From NCBI RefSeq assembly GCF_002979455.1, contig NZ_PCOU01000032.1, forward strand, positions 1-62,965: a stretch of 62,965 nucleotides of DNA, read 5' to 3'. Position 1 is the first letter of the stretch, and each line of letters opens with the position of its first letter. Both the position numbers and the translations under genes were made by a program. A model generated the notes under the pieces. It made no database searches. It worked only from the letters and a program-made list of their open reading frames with translations, and was not told where the DNA came from. This document shows, piece by piece, positions 60,853 through 62,965 of the stretch. This stretch comes from Chryseobacterium sp. MYb7 (lineage in GTDB: Bacteria > Bacteroidota > Bacteroidia > Flavobacteriales > Weeksellaceae).

Positions 60853-62847
60853 ATGAAACTTAAGTACAGTCTGCTGGCTTTGGCAGCTCCGCTTTTAATG
60901 AATGCACAACAACTAATGACGCCTGAAATTCTTTGGACTTTGAAAAAAGTTGGGGTACAGGCAGTTTCACCAGATCAGGGTTCTCTTATCTATAAAGTAG
61001 GACAGGTAGATCTGAAAACAGAAAAAACAAAAAACGAGAACTATTTTCTGAATGTTCTTAATAATCAGTCCTCCAAAATTGATTTCGGTAAAAAAGCCCT
61101 TATTCAATGGGATAAAAATGGAATCTATGCTCAGGAAGGAGATAAAATCTATCTTTCTAAAGACGCAGGAAAAACATGGACAGAATTCTACACCATTGGT
61201 GAAGTTGACAATGTTGTAATTTCTCCGGATGGGAAGAAAATTGCTTTCAGTAAGCAGGTATTGGTAGAAAAAGTGATGGGGAAAGACAAATTCGGTGATA
61301 CCCCTAAAACTACAGCTCAGGTATATACAGACCTGAACCACAGACACTGGGACTATTTCAATGAAGGAAAATACAACCACGTATTTGTAGTGAATATTTC
61401 TGATAAAGTAGATGGGGCTAAAGACCTTCTGGAAGGGAAAACATGGGATTCTCCTCAAAGACCTTTCGGAGGTGCTGAAGACTTTATCTGGAGCCCGGAT
61501 TCTGCACAGCTTTTATATGTTACAAAACCTAAAAGTGGAAAAGAGTACGCTACAAGTACCAATACAGACATCTTTGCTTACGATTTGGCATCAGGTACAA
61601 CCAAAAACCTTACAGAATCCAACAAAGGATATGATCTCAACCCAAAATTCAGCCCGGACGGAAAATCTTTAATCTGGCAGAGCATGGCCAGAGATGGGTA
61701 TGAAGCAGATAAGAATGATGTGAAAATCCTGGACTGGAAGTCAGGGAAGACCACTAATCTTACTTCAGGATGGGACGAAAGTGTTTCTGGAGATGTGCTT
61801 TGGGGGGCAGATTCAAAAACGATCTACTTTACGGCAGCATTCAGAGGAACAAAACAGCTTTTCTCGCTGGATTCAAAATCAGCAAAAGTACAGCAGATTA
61901 CCAAAGGAGATTTTGACGTTAACGAAATCTTTACAGACAATAAATCTTCACTTTTAGTAGGAAGAACGGATGTAAACCATGCAACGGAATTGTTCTCTGT
62001 AAACGTTAAAAACGGAGAAATGAAGCAGGTGACTGAAGCTAACAAAGAAGCTTATGCTAAGTTAGCTCAAGGAAAATCTGAACTTAAAATGGTAAAAACT
62101 TCAGATGGTAAAGAAATGGGAGTTTGGTTCCACTATCCACCGAACTTTGATCCTAATAAAAAATATCCTACTTTGGTATATTGCCAGGGTGGACCACAGT
62201 CTGCTCTTACTCAGTTTTTCAGCGTAAGATGGAACTTTGCCCTAATGACAGCCAACGATTATATCGTGGTAGCACCCAACAGAAGAGGTATGCCGGGCTG
62301 GGGAACAAAATGGAATGAAGAAATTTCAAGAGACTGGGGCGGACAGCCGATGAGAGATTATCTGGCAGCAACAGATTTTGCGAAAACTTTACCATATGTA
62401 GATGGTGACAGAGTAGCTGCTGTAGGAGCTAGTTACGGAGGATACAGTGTATTTATGCTGGCGGGAATCCATGAGAACAGATTCAAGACATTCATTGCTC
62501 ATGATGGATTATTTGATATGAAATCCTGGTATCTGACGACTGAGGAACTTTGGTTTGCCAATTGGGATCTTGGTTCTCCATGGGAAAAACCACAGCCAAA
62601 AGCGTATACTGAATTCAACCCAAGTAACTTTGTAGATAAATGGAACAAGCCAATCATGATTGTTCAGGGAGGAATTGATTTCCGTGTTCCTTACGAGCAA
62701 GGTCAGGAAGCTTTCCAGGCTGCAAAATTAAGAGGATTAAAATCTAAACTGGTTTACTTCCCGAACGAAAACCACTGGGTACTTCATCCACAAAACGGAT
62801 TGGTATGGCAGAGAGAATTCTTCGATTGGCTGAAGGAAACTTTATAA
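60853..62847 (+). CDS. S9 family prolyl-oligopeptidase-like serine peptidase
   Basis: A 664-residue exported enzyme with signal peptide (LLALAAPLLMNAQQ). Residues 30-390 form a WD40-like/PD40 beta-propeller (SPDGKKIAFSKQVLVEK, WSPDSAQLLYVTKPK). The C-terminal alpha/beta-hydrolase carries the catalytic Ser in VGASYGGYSVF, the Asp in GGIDFRVPYEQG and the His in NENHWVLHP. Enzymes of this group cut short peptides, often after Pro or acyl-amino acids. It probably works in the periplasm on peptide nutrients. Promoter TAACTTTG lies upstream, and a terminator follows. Confidence 0.93.
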   Translation: MKLKYSLLALAAPLLMNAQQLMTPEILWTLKKVGVQAVSPDQGSLIYKVGQVDLKTEKTKNENYFLNVLNNQSSKIDFGKKALIQWDKNGIYAQEGDKIYLSKDAGKTWTEFYTIGEVDNVVISPDGKKIAFSKQVLVEKVMGKDKFGDTPKTTAQVYTDLNHRHWDYFNEGKYNHVFVVNISDKVDGAKDLLEGKTWDSPQRPFGGAEDFIWSPDSAQLLYVTKPKSGKEYATSTNTDIFAYDLASGTTKNLTESNKGYDLNPKFSPDGKSLIWQSMARDGYEADKNDVKILDWKSGKTTNLTSGWDESVSGDVLWGADSKTIYFTAAFRGTKQLFSLDSKSAKVQQITKGDFDVNEIFTDNKSSLLVGRTDVNHATELFSVNVKNGEMKQVTEANKEAYAKLAQGKSELKMVKTSDGKEMGVWFHYPPNFDPNKKYPTLVYCQGGPQSALTQFFSVRWNFALMTANDYIVVAPNRRGMPGWGTKWNEEISRDWGGQPMRDYLAATDFAKTLPYVDGDRVAAVGASYGGYSVFMLAGIHENRFKTFIAHDGLFDMKSWYLTTEELWFANWDLGSPWEKPQPKAYTEFNPSNFVDKWNKPIMIVQGGIDFRVPYEQGQEAFQAAKLRGLKSKLVYFPNENHWVLHPQNGLVWQREFFDWLKETL

Positions 62848-62877
62848 GACAAACAACAATTTGTGATCAATAGAAAC

Positions 62878-62925
62878 GGGCTTTAGCCTAGTCATGGTCG
62901 GAAGATTTTTTCTTCCGACTTTTTG
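62878..62925 (+). terminator. REP-like half and intrinsic terminator
   Basis: GGGCTTTAGCC (62878-62888) resembles the REP at 46884-46901. GTCGGAAGA (62897-62905) and TCTTCCGAC (62911-62919) then form a perfect 9-bp stem followed by five T. Confidence 0.75.
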
Positions 62926-62965
62926 TTTTTAGATATTCAATATTATTATTTTAATTAATTGATTA

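Overview
The window looks like chromosome of a Bacteroidota flavobacterium, most likely Chryseobacterium or a close relative. It is AT-rich. Genes start with weak or absent Shine-Dalgarno sequences. Several promoters match the Bacteroidota -7 element TAnnTTTG. The proteins are typical of the group: a VgrG with a DUF4280 PAAR-like protein (type VI secretion subtype iii), a BT4734/DUF3987 mobile-element protein, flavobacterial adhesin-like proteins and an OMP_b-brl TonB-dependent receptor. The genus is inferred from gene content, not proved.

Positions 1 to about 19,900 form an accessory island next to the 3' end of mnmE. The mobility module is a tyrosine recombinase (16712-17872), two HTH/excisionase-like proteins (15051-15338, 19268-19645), a VirE-N/DUF3987 protein (12590-15046) and an unknown 409-codon gene with its own palindromic operator. 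The cargo has three parts. The first is a putative defence operon: a PUA/EVE-like plus Mrr-type nuclease followed upstream by two AbiTii-domain paralogues that share a C-terminal GDGN.INTG motif. The second is a VgrG-effector-immunity-PAAR cassette whose cargo protein has a His-Gly/Cys dyad like clan CD cysteine peptidases. The third is a set of isolated genes: an ADP-ribosyltransferase-like toxin, a DUF2971 protein, two lipoproteins and small unknowns. A 120-bp nested palindrome and 10-bp-phased CAGTAT repeats near the mnmE junction are unexplained structure. The left end of the island lies outside the window.

From 19,904 to the end the genes look like core or ordinary accessory chromosome. 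In order they are: mnmE; two secreted proteins; an Lrp regulator divergent from a DHA2 MFS exporter; a metallophosphoesterase broken by a stop at codon 4; an AraC regulator before an RND pump operon (adaptor, pump, outer-membrane factor) and a DUF2652 gene; a TonB-dependent receptor; a GH3 beta-glucosidase; metNIQ methionine uptake downstream of a DMT exporter that is preceded by a 32-codon Met/Cys-rich small ORF and an intrinsic terminator; a quinone/electrophile-stress-like cluster (two ring-cleaving dioxygenases, GNAT, esterase); a Na+/H+ antiporter; a degenerate receiver plus Crp/Fnr regulator; a pirin plus M17-N-domain pair; a topB-type topoisomerase; an AraC regulator divergent from an aldehyde dehydrogenase/GMC oxidoreductase pair; a thioesterase; a YvlD-type membrane protein; and an S9 peptidase.

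Two regulatory links stand out. A 32-bp promoter-region motif with 3 mismatches is shared by the dioxygenase operon (43632-43663) and the pirin operon (50237-50268), implying one regulator for both. Non-coding repeats are abundant: at least five dispersed palindromic or G-rich families, one of which abuts stop codons in the same orientation as the upstream gene. A 3' fragment resembling tRNA-Ala(GGC) lies behind the topoisomerase gene.
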